NCBI GenBank assembly: GCA_024036415.1
Contig: JAMWET010000746.1
Location: 1-64,000 of the forward strand
Direction of reading: 5' to 3'
Length of the DNA: 64,000 nucleotides
Source: Prochilodus magdalenae
Lineage: Eukaryota > Chordata > Actinopteri > Characiformes > Prochilodontidae
Of this stretch, positions 11,826 through 25,315 are shown piece by piece (position 1 is the first letter of the stretch; each line of letters starts with the position of its first letter). A model generated the notes under the pieces. The model did not search any database. It saw only the letters and a program-made list of their open reading frames with translations, and was not told the origin of the DNA. The translations under genes and the position numbers were made by a program.

Positions 11826-12339
11826 CTACAACCATGAGGAGGGAAAACAGAAGAGGATTATCTAATGTATACAAGATGATAATGCATAAATAACATATTC
11901 TAGACATATTTCCAAATACACATAAACAAAGGCATTATTATTAGCTGTAATGTTTAGTGTAGACCATTCTTTATATGCAGGTCCCTAGAATGCAGTGTCT
12001 ACATTTTAATAACTAATCTAGCTGCACTGCGTATACTGTATGTTCCCCTCAAAAACCTCTGCATAAACAAAATAAAGGCAGTTATTTAAAACTGGATATC
12101 TGCATCTCAATAGATTCTTGCAATCTTATATCAGCTGCAAGATAGTATTAGCTCAAAACAACTAGGCAGGACTACCCAAACATCCTTTAAGCTTCATCTC
12201 TTTTTTTTTCCTTGCTGTCATATGACATTATACAAAAAGGCTAAATGACGTGCAGTATTATATCTGACCCAACACAGACTACTGGTTTATTATAATTTAT
12301 AATGTGATTCTGGAAAGTAAGAGTAGTAGGGTTTTTTAC
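11826..12339. other. sv2a intron 3
   Basis: No feature recognised beyond a polypyrimidine run at 12198-12212. Confidence 0.6.
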
Positions 12340-12520
12340 CCAACACCAGAAAGCAGACGGCAGAAGAGGAAAGAGCTGTATCCTTGGACAAAGGAGGAGA
12401 AGAAAGCAAAGACACTGTTGATGGACAGAGAGATGAGTAGAGTTTGCCTTCGTCCGATTCGATCAGCCAAACCTCCCCACACAAACGCTCCCATCATCAT
12501 GCCCAGGTATACAATGAGTC
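12340..12520 (-). CDS. sv2a: sv2a exon 3: residues 200-260, membrane helices 2-4
   Basis: Acceptor CTCTCACAG|GACTC and donor GTTGG|GTAAAA; phases 1 in and 2 out match exons 2 and 4. Translation runs LIVYLGMMMGAFVWGG, then the major-facilitator motif A (GGLADRIGRR, residues 215-224) in the loop between helices 2 and 3, then the SV2-specific FAFFSSFVQGY and FLFCRLLSGVG. Apart from a few conservative changes it agrees with mammalian SV2A over its whole length, including RQTLLISLSINSVFAFF, which differs clearly from SV2B and SV2C. No frameshift or stop is seen. Confidence 0.96.
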
Positions 12521-14845
12521 CTGTGAGAGACAGAAAGTGAGAGAAAAAAGGGAGATTACCAGAGATCACTAGCTGCAGTTCAACTTTGATTTGCCTTACT
12601 AAGTAGATCTCTGATTACTCGATTTCAGTCATTTAAATCAAAATTAGCAGTCATTTTCTGACCACATTTCTTCTGTGAAAATGGTTCTCCATTGACTTTT
12701 TTGGTTTTAATAAGACACTAGACAAATATTAACCCAATTAATAAGCTATTTCACATTCTCCTTGCTTGTTTCTTTGTTTAATGCTTCTACACCTCCAGAG
12801 TTCAGTCTATTTGCATCAGGTTGTTTGCATTGTACAAGCATCGATGTTAGAGTGAATGGGCCTTCTACACCCATTATTATTTCAAACTCAACATTCATCA
12901 GTGTTTTATTACTTGGGATCTGTTCTTAGATAATAATTAAAATCTGCATACATTCAAATACATAAAGCTGCAACTATTTAGCAATTTAGACTGTATTGGT
13001 TGTCCAACCATGGCCAAGTTTAGTGTCTGAATTTTCTTTTAGTGTTGCACTAGAGATATCAGGCTAATGTACCTAAGAAGCCTGGACTGTGGAAACTACA
13101 TAAAAATGGACAGAACTGAAAAGAAGTACCATAGGATTCAGTTCCGATGCTAAACTAAAGCACTTTGACTACCAAACGCTTCTTGGCTGATTAAACACTT
13201 TGAAACGATGACTAAATTTGATCACTGGATAACCCTTTAACATGGAGAAGGCCAGTAGTGGTTAGGTGAGGACTGCATTTTCACAGAATCAATGCTAACA
13301 ATATTAGCCGTATGTTGATACAGCATTATGGAGTGAAAAGAACATGAGTCGAATGTCAAGCATTCTCCTTGTTCTCTCTGTTCAGCATTTTATTCACTGT
13401 GGGCAAAGCTCCTACTGGCTTGAGTGGACTGATCAACATTCTGTGAGGCAGATCCGATTTCTGGTTTTCACTAAGCAAAACAGGTCAATACTGATATCCC
13501 AACTTTGCATTTGACACTGAGATGTTGGTGTGGTGGTGTGTCCAGGAGACGAACTGTGGTATAAAATGTTTAATTAATGCTTAATACAATGAATATTGAA
13601 ACCATAAAACTAGTCGTACACTTGCAAAAGTTGCTAAATGCTTTTTGGCTTGGAGGTACGGTTATAGAAAACATTTCTGAGGTGATTCTTAAACTCTGAA
13701 AAGGTTCTGCAAACTCGTACATCTTAAGCCTTTTCCATACATAATATTCCCCTCAGGTGGTCCTAAAAGAACTAAATGAAAATGAAAACTCCTGATTAAC
13801 ACACCGTTGTAAGTGTACACTCAATATAAAAGTCTTTGTATAAATGTACAGGCTGTCATAGATGTTTCTACTGCATGGATTAAGCACGCATCCAAATGTT
13901 ACACGTAATATCTATACGTGATCGAACCACATGTATTTAAACCTTTGGCTCTGTCCACTTCTTATCGGACAATCAAAGACAGATGTCAATGCCTAATGTG
14001 AACAAGGCCTCATTTGCAAAATGGTTCTTTAAAGAAACATCCATTAGTCACTTGCAGCCTTTGTACCAAAAAGTCCTTATTAGCACCTTTATATTAACGA
14101 GCTTAGTCTTTGCTAGCTCAATGAGTAAAGAGCTCATTTGGTGCTTGGTCTGCCTCGTTTACTGACCTGAGCTGAAATATGCGTGTGATTGCACGGCTCC
14201 GTCGCCCGCTGATTGCGTGATTTGGGGTGTGAGCCCAGCAATGAGTCACTGCGGCAGCAGGCGAGCAGTCAGCTGGCCGCCAGCGCCACCATTGATGTAC
14301 TGTCACCGTCTTTAACGGAGTGTACCTCGCCGGCCCAGCGCTTTATTGATAATCTCACTGCTTCTGAATCGGCTATATTTGTCAGCCTGGCATGGTAGAC
14401 AGGCCACTTTACTCATCTCAGGGATCAGGAGACAGCAGGACAATCGTAATGTAGACACAGCTTAGCATTTACTGTGAAATATCTTCACTTAAGTCGGAGT
14501 GGGCTATGTTACCATGTAGGCTTGGTCAAAGAGAATTAGCATTTAGTCCTCAAAGACCCTGACAGTAATGTGTTACTTGGTTGTTACCAATTAACTGAAC
14601 CACATATTGGGCTGATATAGATTACACTCCAACCTGTCATGGATGCACACATCACTACAACACTGGAAATCCAATCAATAATTTCTCATGAAAGGGGCAT
14701 TTTGGCCTAAAAGTAGAGTTTAATATGCAGCCTGGTATCCTTCAGCTTAATGAGTTTAACAAAATTTATAACTCTGTTTTCATTTTATTTTTTATGAATC
14801 TTCAGGTACAATACCCAGCATAATGTAAATAATAAAAAAAAACAC

Positions 14846-15600
14846 TAGGAATGTACCGGATATTAGGATCCAATATCGGCTCCGATAACAATTAAATTAG
14901 CTGGATTAGGTATGGCATAATTAGGCTGGTAGGCCACAATTAGTTCGCCAGCAGAGTGGACTCAATGTACAGAGGAAAAACTTACAAACGGGGAACGACC
15001 AACAAAGACTGCCAGGAGGAAAAACTGGTGTGTTCAATGGAGCAAAACAAACAGATTTCCTTAAGCGAAAAAGGAACTTCACAAGGATACCCTCCTAATG
15101 CCTGACTCGAAAGTATACTGTATATATATTTTTTCTCAGTACTTCAGCCGCGAGAATGCACCTTGAAGAGGGGGAGAAGCAACCTGCCTAGAGGGGCTCA
15201 AAATCTTCTACTGGCTGGTCAGAGAGAAATGTGCACGTGGCAACATAAAACTCAAGACTGAGCAACCCAGGGCCGGCACTCACGGCATGACCTGCAGGTG
15301 TTAGCGTTTGCCGCTTGATTGCTAATTGTCTCCACAAATGTGGATCTGCAGGAACCTGAGACCTCACAGTAGACTTGACTTATGAACAGGAACAACAATA
15401 TGGAGTGAGCCCGATAGTAAGCTGTATGAGTAAGCATAGTAAAGTATTGTTTCTGTGCCTTACCTTGCTCCAACATGGTGAAGTATATGGTTTATTTATT
15501 TAAAAATGATATCGGATCGATATCAGGTATCGACAGATATGCAAAGTTTACGCATTGGTGCTGGTATCGGAACTGAAGATGCCGGATCAGTCCATTCCTA
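14846..15600. mobile_element. non-autonomous hAT-like element, 755 bp
   Basis: The ends are TAGGAATG... and ...CATTCCTA, a perfect 8-bp inverted repeat. Inside both ends sit the ATATCGG/GGTATCGG-type subterminal motifs (GGATTAGGTATGG absent on the right; GATATCGGATCGATATCAGG and TGGTATCGGAACTG near 15508-15575; CCAATATCGGCTCCGATAAC near 14870-14889) that are typical of many fish hAT elements. No transposase frame is present inside. Flanking bases (AAAAACAC and ACAACCAC) only loosely match, so the target duplication is unproved. Confidence 0.55.
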
Positions 15601-18177
15601 ACAACCACTGAGAATCCCTGTGGTGTCAGCCAATCCTGAATTAACCATCAATCTATAAATCTATAAGCTAAATCTATAAGCTAACAAATACAAGCTAGTG
15701 TTAGTGTAAGGCTTACCTTGTAAGACTGCTACCCATCTAGACGTATCATCAGCTCTATTAGGTTCTCTTTTGCATTCATCAGCTAATGAAAAATATTGAA
15801 CCAAAGTAGTTTATGGTTTTTAAACTGTAAGAAGCATTTGATTGTATTCTTGTGCGTTAATTCACTCTAAAATATGTTTTACTACATCAGGTATATAAAT
15901 CTGAACCTAAAAAAACAAATGAAAAGGCTTGATTATGCAGTGATGCTTCTGACCGAACTGAACTGTTGACTGTATATTTCCAGGTTTATGGCAATGCTAA
16001 TGACCCATTCCATTCACATTAGACAGAAAGGCAGATGAGCAGGGCAAATTAACTTACAATTAAATGAAATGTTTGGACATGTTTTCCATTTGTGCGCAGC
16101 TGAACGTATTGCGTATAGAACGCTTTTGATGTGACCATCTGCTTAAAGGGAGACCACCTGCTATAAGACAGTTATAATTCACTCATTTGTAACAGTTAGA
16201 CATTCCAGCCTTATACACTGCAGAGCAGAAATGCCAACATTTTAGTCTGTCTTGCACTTCAGAAAATAATATCTTGGCAAGTAAAATCCTCACAGATCTA
16301 AAACTTTGAATTAGGAGTAAATTATTATGAGATTATTTATCTTATTTCTAGATGTTAATTGCCTAATTAAATTGTCTTCTTGTATTCAACCCTGTTTCAG
16401 TTATTTAAAACAAAAAAAATCTAAATAAGCAAAATTATTTGCATTCTGTCTTGATTGAAAGGACCAAAATGATCTAGCAGTAGAATAAAAAAATTTCTCT
16501 AGAGCCCTGAAGAAACATGTTTTAATATAGCTATTGCTTAATGCTATAACTGCTCACAAAAATATTTATTTAAAACCCTTAATAACATCACTATCATGAT
16601 AAAACCTGTGAAAAACGACCAGTGTTTCGTTAAAAAATTCATTGTTTAAGGGAAGAGTCCCCTCTGACCATTTTTTAAAATCATATATAATAAAAGATTT
16701 TCACAATGTTACAGGAAGCTTTCACTTTTAGAAGAAATAAAAAACATCAAATGTTTTGATGGGTGAGTTGCAAAAGCTGATTGGAGGTTTACAGGCATCT
16801 AAAGGGTAATAGTTGAATATATGGACTACAGAGTTAGTGACCTATAAAAACCTGCTGTGGTTTTAAGATCCTTGTTTCTACTCTTCAGTGGCAGAAAGAC
16901 AGAGTGTAATGTCCTGCTCCAGCAGGGAGAGAAACAAGCAGAGTGGAGAAGGTGACTTAGGCTGTGTGGAGTTGGGAATTTGTGCAGACCACACTCACAC
17001 TCTGTCACCTTGGCCACACAACAGGCCTTCATGCCAGAAAGCTGCTGATGACAAGTGGAGATAGCCATCACCGCAATGCAGTGGCAGCTAACGTTATCTC
17101 CCCGCTGCTTCTGGCTCAGGCTTATTGGCCTCTAACGCAGGAGCTGTCCATGGTGCTAATTCTCTAGGCCTTCAGCACTTTCTTCTAGAAGCCAAAATAA
17201 AGCTCAGAGCTTGCTGATGTGTCAGCATGACCTTTGAACAACTTGTAAGCACTGTCTTGATCATTTGGAGATCATGGGTTCAGTTCTAAGTGGGACTATA
17301 GCCATCTGTGACTGCAGATGTCCAACAGAGCCTAACTGGTTTTACTCTCTCTGGGGGGTTAGGATGGCTGACTCTTCTCCTGTATCATAAGGCGTTGCAT
17401 GACAATAGCAACCTAGCATAATTGCTAGCCAACATGGGAGTCTCTTTGCTCCCATAACAGAATTGGCGATTAGCCTTCTCCTCTAAGCGTGTTGAGCTGC
17501 TCAGCTGGCTTGCTTAACTTTTCATGTAAGTTAATGCAAACGGGTTCATATTAAATGACTTCCATGAATACCATTTCTATTGGTCCATCCATCGTGAATC
17601 TTTCTTTTGGTCCATCCATCGTCACACAATGTACAGAGCAACTAAATCAAATTGATGTAGAAAAAAAAGTGCACCCGTTTTTGATAGATGATTATGTTTG
17701 TGAAGCTCATAGTGGGTTTTGACAAATGCACTTTGTATGCACTTTATGTAGCTTAAACAGGCGAGAAGCAGTCCCTCTGACAAGTGACAGGTGTTACAGC
17801 GCCAGCCAGTTGCATGCAGGAAATAGATAGGGTACGCAGTCATGTGGCTCATATTCAGCTTGCTGCATCCTAACAAGGTGTTTAATTATGAAGCTGACGA
17901 AGACGTCCATGAACATTTTGGCTCCTTTAGAACACAGTAGAGCAGATTACGGTAACTGGACTATCAGTGACCACACTAAGCACACTCAGCAGCTCAGCTG
18001 CTGATCGTCTGACTGTGTTAACCCCATTTTCAGCACCACGCTTCAGTCATACATAAGGGCCTCTGCTTCACACTACCCGTCGCCACGGTGATGCTGCTCT
18101 GAACAGCCTATTGGAGGATGGCTGTCGGTCAGTGACGGCTGAGTGGGAGGGGCCAACTGCGTCATAACAGTGGGAGT

Positions 18178-18296
18178 CTCAGAGGAGGGGGGGAGCAGAA
18201 GAGCCTAGAAACCGCTAAGCTACCATCAGAGAGGGAAAAGGGGGGGAGGGAGTGAGCAAGAGTGGGAGAAAGTGTGAAGAGGGAGAAAGAGAGAGT

Positions 18297-18327
<31 letters not shown>

Positions 18328-18520
18328 GGAAAGAGAGAGGGTAGGGGGAGGGGTGAGAGAGAGGAAAGGCAGAGGAGGATGCGTGAGTCTCCTGCATAGT
18401 GACAGAAGAACACACAGCTTCGGCCCGAGGAGGTAAAAGAGAGAGAGCATGAGAGAGAGAGGCTAAAAGAGACTGTGATAGATAGAGAGGGGAGGGTTGT
18501 GGCGCTATTTATAGTGTGTT
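18178..18520. repeat. purine-rich (GA)n block
   Basis: About 340 bases of nearly pure G/A on the plus strand with runs of (GA)n at 18290-18330, preceded by a GC-richer segment (18060-18180). Open frames here (leucine/serine-rich on the minus strand) are simple-sequence artefacts. Confidence 0.85.
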
Positions 18521-18544
18521 TTTCTCCCCATTCTCGACAGCACT

Positions 18545-18851
18545 GTCTGCTTGACTCGCTCTCTGCCTCTCACTTCCCTTCTCTCTCTCACACATTCTCT
18601 ACCTCTCTTTCTCTCCCCTTTGTCTTTCTCTAGGACTCCCTTTCTCCCTTCATCACCTTCTATCTATCTCTCTTTTTTCCTTGCTTCTACCCCACTGTTT
18701 TCATGATGTCTCCCCCTCTCTGCCTCTCTCTGCATCTCTCCCTCTGTCTGCTTCTCTCTCTCCTTCTGCGTCTCACTGTCGCCTTATCTTTTTCTCTATC
18801 TCTCTGTATTTGCTGCTCTCTCTTTGCCTTTCTCATTTTTCTTCCTTTGTG

Positions 18852-18884
<33 letters not shown>

Positions 18885-18920
18885 GCTTGTCTCCCTCCCT
18901 CTTTTTTTCTTTCTCTGCGT
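18545..18920. repeat. pyrimidine-rich (CT)n block
   Basis: About 370 bases of nearly pure C/T on the plus strand with (CT)n runs at 18855-18885, only about 25 bases after the purine block, so the two can pair as imperfect inverted repeats. Frames of 95-122 codons crossing it are low-complexity and rejected as genes. Confidence 0.85.
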
Positions 18921-21900
18921 CACAGCCAGCTGTGCCAGAGGCAGGGTCCCCTCTGTAGAGAGAGAACGAGACGAGGGGAGGAGAGGTTGACACACAGTGT
19001 GAGCAAAAAGAGAAAAACGGGGAGAGAGAACAGCAGATTTGAAATGTAGCTGCTCCCTTCATTTTATCCTGCCAAACAATCCAGCTCAACCTAATGAACA
19101 GCCAGTGCGATAAACCTCAATTTCCGACCCTCAGTTGATGGTATATATTGATGTGGAAAATGTGTTCAAAAACATAATTTAGCCGGATTTTCATAGACGC
19201 CGTAGTATGCGAGCATGGAAGCCACACATTTTTGATATGGGGAAAGCTGCAATGGTGTTAGCTGTTTGATCTCGACACGGCTGTCTTTATAGGGAGGTGT
19301 GCACTGTTTCTCAGCAGAACAATCTCACTCCTGCTCTTTCGACCCCCATTGCTTGCTAGCAGCTCAACACTGTGTCAGAGCATTTCAGACAGTTCTAGTT
19401 CACTAAAGACAAAGGAAAACATGTTACATAACACAAGTTAAAAAGACTGTCAGGCTGAGCGTTGGTTTTCTATCAGCACACGCCGTGAAATTCAGAATGG
19501 GGGTTTCTGTAGCCCTGCTTGTGTCAAAGTCTAAAAGTACGCCAGTATTTCCATCAAATGTCTGCACAAATGACTGCAGGGTGTGGTTACCAACAGGCTT
19601 CGTACAGGTATGCAACCGGAAAAATCTGTGCCATTCCAGCACTATTAACTTTTTGGTTTGGAAACTTAGAACAAGTGACTCAAGCGGCAAAGGGGCATGG
19701 CGCTACATGATGAACTGTACTCAGCTGAACTCAGGAACAACCATATTCCACCGGTGATGTGCATTCACCAGAAGGCGGTTGTCTTCTAACGAGCAAAGAT
19801 TTTAAAAAATTTGAACAGTTGCCGTTTAATAAGAGCAGGAGATCTGTAATGTTTGAAACACTACAGATAGCTATGAAACTTAATGTGCTGCCTTCTAACA
19901 GTACACGTTCATAATGGAAGAAGAAATTGAAACTATGAGTCTTGTGCGTAATCGCTGTCTATGACAGTGTCTCTGGGCTTCACACAAATGCAGACCAAGT
20001 TGATCCTGGATCAAAGCAAGAAGGATCCCTCAAAGCAAGAAGATGTTCCACCATGTTGTTTTTACGTGCTGTCTTACACTTGAACCTCTGCTTATGGACT
20101 AAGGACTGCTAAGTTCCTGCTCATTGCCCATAGTCAATATTTCTTTATATCTATCAGAATATTGAAAAATAAAATCCAGGGAATCGCCCATGGGTTATTT
20201 TTTTACCAAGGAGCTTTAATGTTTGAACATTTCCTTCATTATTTCTGCTTTATCACTATGGACCATTTGTGCACTGTACAGTAAAAAACTAGTACAAGGT
20301 CATACTGAAGGCAGATAAACAGCCTATATAGAGTAAAGTGCAGGTGATTTATGTCCAACATGTTTAACACAGCAACTGTGTATTAAAATAAGCAGGCGTT
20401 TGCTCTCTGCAGAGGATGTGTCAAACTTTTGCATTCTGAACACTGTATCTCGGGAGTATGAACGTTCAAATGCATGTCCCATCTAGCAACTATAGCTATG
20501 ATTCAACACATCTGAACAATAACTGCTAGTTTGTTACGTTTTTCGAGATGTAGTGTTTTCTCAATATGTCTTACATCTTGACATTTTGCATGTGACCTTA
20601 TTAACCATGTATTGTATTCACAGTGAACAGAATCAGCATAAGAGAGATGGCCTCTGTGATAATGTATTCCACGCAGTAGATGCTGTGTGGAATGAAGACA
20701 TGCAGGGACAGCTTGCTGTGTGTGCAGTGAGCGAGGAGATTCTGCAGCCACTTCCAGCCCCCACACCCTCATACACACTGACGATTCTGATTGGAGACTG
20801 TCATGTGAGCGCTGGCTCTGTGGAGCACCAGCTGAGTATATGTGTGCGCGTGTGTGCACGTGGATGTGGAGCACTAAGACCCAGCAGAGGAGCAGCCAGT
20901 TCAGCAATGGAGGCACTCCAGCATGAGTCAGGACGGTTGTGTAACAAGAGAGACAACCAGGGCCCTGCACACCCACACACATACACACAGATGCATAAAA
21001 AGTTTGGGCACTCCTGGTCAAGATACATGCTGATTTTTGTAAGTTCACAATTCCTCTTCAGAGAATGCACGTTAGAACGCAAATAGCACTACGAGCAAAC
21101 GAGCACTAATTAAGGCCATATTCATGATTCACGACTCCAGGCTTTCTGGAGTCAACTCCTCGACTCCACGTAATACAGAAAAGAGCCCTGAGCTGTTAAT
21201 AAAGGGATAAAGCAGATATTAAAATGTTTTGAACGTTTAGCTAATTCTGAGCAGCCAGATAATAATGATATGATGAAAATTCAATTCATTTTACATAATG
21301 AGACACAAGAGGAAACTCTGAGTGAATTACCCTGAAAATCATTACTGGTGGTGCAGCAGTTACAGTCTGGCCCCTCAGCTTCTTATTCTGTGAAACAGCA
21401 AAAATGAGTTCCCCACGTGTCCAGTAAAGACAGCAACCTCTGCTTCCCTTTCCACACCTTTTCAACTCTCCATAAGGCTTAAGGCAACTTCCAGGTTTCA
21501 AGTTGAAAGGCATGAGGAGGCTGCTCCGTTTATGATTTTCAGGACAAAAGACTCCGGATCAATATGTGCAGAACTATTTGGCCAGTATAGTTTTGCCTGG
21601 TTTGCTAATGTTTTTGATACCAACTGTTAGAATCAGCGCAGTTGTTGTACCCACAGTTTGCTAACACAGCTAACACCGGATGTATTATTTGCTGTGTCAT
21701 TTATGTGGCCATAAGGGTCTAAAAGAACATGTTTGCTATCCTGCTTTAGCTCTCCTTAGCAATGTACGTTCAATAGAGGCGGGGCTAAAAACACAGAAAG
21801 AGTGGTCGAATGAACATCCCCGTCTCCACAGACAGGCTATATCTGTTCAAATACATTCACATTTACTACATTCACTAGTGTATCTGAAACCCGGGAGAAG

Positions 21901-24450
21901 GGAGGAAAAGCACACTCCTTGTAAGAGTATTAGCTTAGGGCCGTGGCAGTATTTTGAAATACTGCATTTTTAAAATGATGAATGTTCTTAAAACCTAAAA
22001 ATCGAAGCATTAATATATTTTCACAATTAAATTACACAAAATAAACATAAAGCAGGCAAAGAAGTCCAATATAGAAATGCAATATTTTGCTGCAACAAAA
22101 AAATTACTGAACTGAAACACTACAGTATTGTATCAAACCGAATTATGAGTTCTGTGAATCGTTCATTATTGTTACAGGCCTATAATCCATAAATATCTAT
22201 TAGCCTACATATATATGATCTGTTAGTTCTATGTTTCTAATGTCCTGTGCTTTTCTGCTACAGTAGCAACCAAAGGATCGATGATCATTTCATCTGTTTA
22301 ATATACGCCTTACAGACATGTTTGTATGTGTCAGCGTGCTGTTTGTTCATGAATGGACCTCAGTCACTTCCATTCTTTTTCTGTCTCTCTGCAGCACCAG
22401 CCGCATTGTGAAGCGTTTACTTTCTGCCTGTTAATTATAGCTTCAAATGCGTCATCACGCTGTACAGTGCTTCTCTGTGTGTCCTTCGCTCAATGGATCT
22501 GACAGATGGTGTATTGGCCATGAAATGTGAACGGACATTGGCCTGAAGGAATATACTGTTGATTGTTGTTCCAGGCCTTTGCTTGTATACCCTGGATTTA
22601 ATTTACAATGCACACATGAACCTCAGCATACAGATATAGAGTCAAGATTCTCATCTACAATATGGATTTGTGGTACATTATGGACAGCATGGCACGCAAT
22701 AATGTTTTTTGTTCAGTGACTAAACTGGCTTTGGGTTTATGCAAGGTAAAGGAGGAGGGGTTAGGCTAACAATGACATTAGCTAGCTAACTGACAAAACA
22801 ACCACTTTAAATTAATTTCATAGTAAAAGCTAGAGAGCAAGAGAGACAGACATAACATATTAGTTCTTTATATTTTATGGGGTTTTTATATTTGGGGATT
22901 CTGTATTTGGAAACAATGAGTCCAGTATCTGCAAAATATTGCTGTGTATTGTAACTTGATGTCTGTGAAAAGGTTCCTCTGGCTCTAGATGGAACTTCAG
23001 AGGCAACAGCTCTGTTAAAGGCTAGACAGATGCTTATTACAGCAGTACAGTTGAACAATACAGATTTAGTTCTTGGTATTCCAAAAGTCTATGATTTTAG
23101 AGCCATTAAAATTGTCTTCTGGGGTCCATACATCCAAAGCCCCCCTAGTACAGGCTTACTTCTCCTATTCATGAACACCTAGTGAAGCCACTGATTCACC
23201 ATAACCATTCAAAAGGGTTTTTGTTGAAACTGGCATGTTGGCTAATGCCGTTGTTACATCACATATATTCAGTTGCAATGCACAGTAGGTCCAGACATGA
23301 GTTGAGTGTCTTCAATCGTCTTTACAAACAATGTTATGGATTATTTCAGTGTCAAAATTTTTTTGTCAGCCATATCTAACCAAACAAGTCAAAAACCAAC
23401 AAAGCAAAAGCTAACATCATCACATTCTTTAGTAAGAAACCTGGCAAATAAGTTTTGTTTTGGGTTGAATAAAGCAACAAGTAGCTTGAGAATATCTTAT
23501 TCCTCAAGCTTCAAAATATTGGGAGTTGGAGTAATTAAAGTGTTGATTAGCATGGGATTACATCAGTTCTACCACTCATTTTATAGAAGTAAAATGCAAA
23601 AGTATCTGTACTGATAAGGAAGTGTCTGTACGAGATATAGCAAATTCGGACTGTAATCACTAAAAATAAAATCAAAACTAAAATCACTGAGATCACAGAA
23701 TCCTGTCCAAAGGCGGTTTTAGATTTCTTTAAATGTTGGAAATACAAGACAAATGTTTTTTTTTATTTAACCCATTACATTGCCTACACATGTCTTTTTT
23801 ATATGCAATGTTGATATAATATGTTAATGATAAAGCTTTAATTGAGGACACAGTGTACTATATGAGCTGTAAATGTCCTGCATGAGCTTTAAAACATACC
23901 TGTTAGGACCAAACAACCATTAAACAATTTCTAAGACATCGAGCAGCATCTGTATCCTTTTCAGCTCTGGGAGGTATTTAACCAGGGCTCCACAACTGGC
24001 CAGTGTCCAGCACAGCTTGAAGATTTTCCTTATTAAACACACCCGCTAAATACATCTGCCAGTTAATACATGAGTGTAACCAGATGTATTTTAGCAGGCA
24101 TATCAATAATTTGGAATTGTGCATCTGGCTTCTATCACTACCACTGGGAACAATTCTGTAAGTTTCTCTTTAGAACAGCACTTTGTCATTAAACCACTCT
24201 GAATTGCTTAAATTACAACCAAATAGCAATTTAGAACACTACTACTTTATACATTAGCACACGCTAGCTACCATAATAATATGAGTGTACTTTATATTTA
24301 TAAATACTATTTATTTTATCCTTAATCATCTCACATGTAGCTAACAGTGCACTCCAGTAACACAATTTCTTATAGCAGAAATTCACCACATTTCCAAGAG
24401 GTGCACCCTCTTGAAAAAAGGCCTTAGAGCAAAAGTGACAGATGACTCAC

Positions 24451-25210
24451 CCAGCATGCCTTTGTTGGGCTCGGACAGACACATGTCCTTCTCAGCACTA
24501 GGCAGCACGAAGCCCACCACGAAGATCTCTACGCCATCAGCCATGAGGGCCAACCCCAGCACGAAGTAGAGGCTCCACTGGAATCGGCCATGGCCACACT
24601 CCTGCAGAATGGTCTCGTATTGCTGGGCTAGCTCTTCCTGGTCCTTGCGCCGCTCTGCCTCGTACTGCGCTAAGTCCCGGAACTGTGAGTGGGCAGTGCC
24701 CCCTGGCTGCCCGTCGGCTTTGCCCACAGAATCATTGCGCGGGATGCCCTGGTACTCCCCCTCGTAGATCTCGTCGTCCTCGTCGTGTCCCTCCGTGGAG
24801 TCGCTGTGGGCACCTTCGTCGTCATTGGCGCGGCTGTTGCTGCGGTAGTAGCTGCCATCCTGTGCCTGGACGGGATAATCATCGTCATCGTCTTCCTCCT
24901 CAAAACGTGTGTAGGAACGTTTGGTGTACTCATCAGCCATCTTGTCAACGTGACGGCCCACTTTCTTTCCCGCCTGCCGCTTCACTTCTTTAGCGATGTC
25001 CTTGGCGCCTTTAATGAAGGCTGTCCGGTCTCTGTACCCCTCATCCATTGTTGAGAAGATGTATGGCTAGTGTTAAACTGCAGTGGTTTGAGAAAAGTCA
25101 GCAGAGGTCAGTTTGCATGTAGCAGAGCTGAGGCAGCGGTGGTGGTTTAGGATTTCAGCACCCTGGACAAGGGCTGAAGCAAAAGCTTGGGAGCCGAAAT
25201 CTGCAGCTGT
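24451..25210 (-). CDS. sv2a: sv2a exon 2: 5' UTR end and residues 1-199 of synaptic vesicle glycoprotein 2A
   Basis: First coding exon of SV2A, a twelve-helix major-facilitator-family glycoprotein of synaptic vesicles that binds synaptotagmin and is the brain target of levetiracetam. The ATG is at 25048-25046, and 25049-25210 is 5' UTR. The acceptor is TTTTGACAG|ACAGC and the donor CTGG|GTGAGT (phase 1). Visible parts: a basic start (MDEGYRDRTAFIKGAKDIAK), a D/E run at 51-57, the SV2-typical HDEDDEIYEGEYQGIPR at 88-104, an R/K/E/Q-rich stretch at 131-148 (EELAQQYE), and membrane helix 1 at about 158-183 (ADGVEIFVVGFVLP). The start and the ALMADGVEIF region fit SV2A better than SV2B or SV2C. 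Compared with human SV2A, the stretch between residues 105 and 130 is shorter and different, as is usual for this disordered N-terminus. The low-coordinate neighbour is exon 3 across a 12 kb intron. Confidence 0.96.
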
Positions 25211-25315
25211 CTGTCAAAAGAAAATAAAATGCATGTTATTAAATAAAACATGTAATTTCGCCAAACCTAATAAATTAGTCTGGAGACTGCACAATATCTT
25301 TCTTTTAAGCCATTA

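Larger units (their letters stand above)
12521..24450. other. sv2a intron 2 (11.9 kb)
   Basis: Large intron with no recognised coding exon. It holds a hAT-like element (14846-15600), a purine block followed by a pyrimidine block (18178-18920), and otherwise unique-looking AT-rich DNA. At 20990-21060 there is a CA-rich stretch followed by AAAAGTTTGGGCACTCCTGG, a phrase common in fish interspersed repeats. Open frames over 80 codons in 18.1-21.1 kb arise from simple-sequence or overlapping frames and are not genes. Confidence 0.6.

Noticed and set aside
18162..19089. Frames of 66-122 codons on both strands, rich in Ser/Leu or Arg/Glu
   Set aside because: Low-complexity readings of GA and CT blocks; they overlap each other and have no domain.
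20503..21086. 181-codon minus and 177-codon plus open frames
   Set aside because: They overlap on opposite strands inside an sv2a intron, contain a CA-rich stretch and a repeat phrase, and show no recognisable domain.
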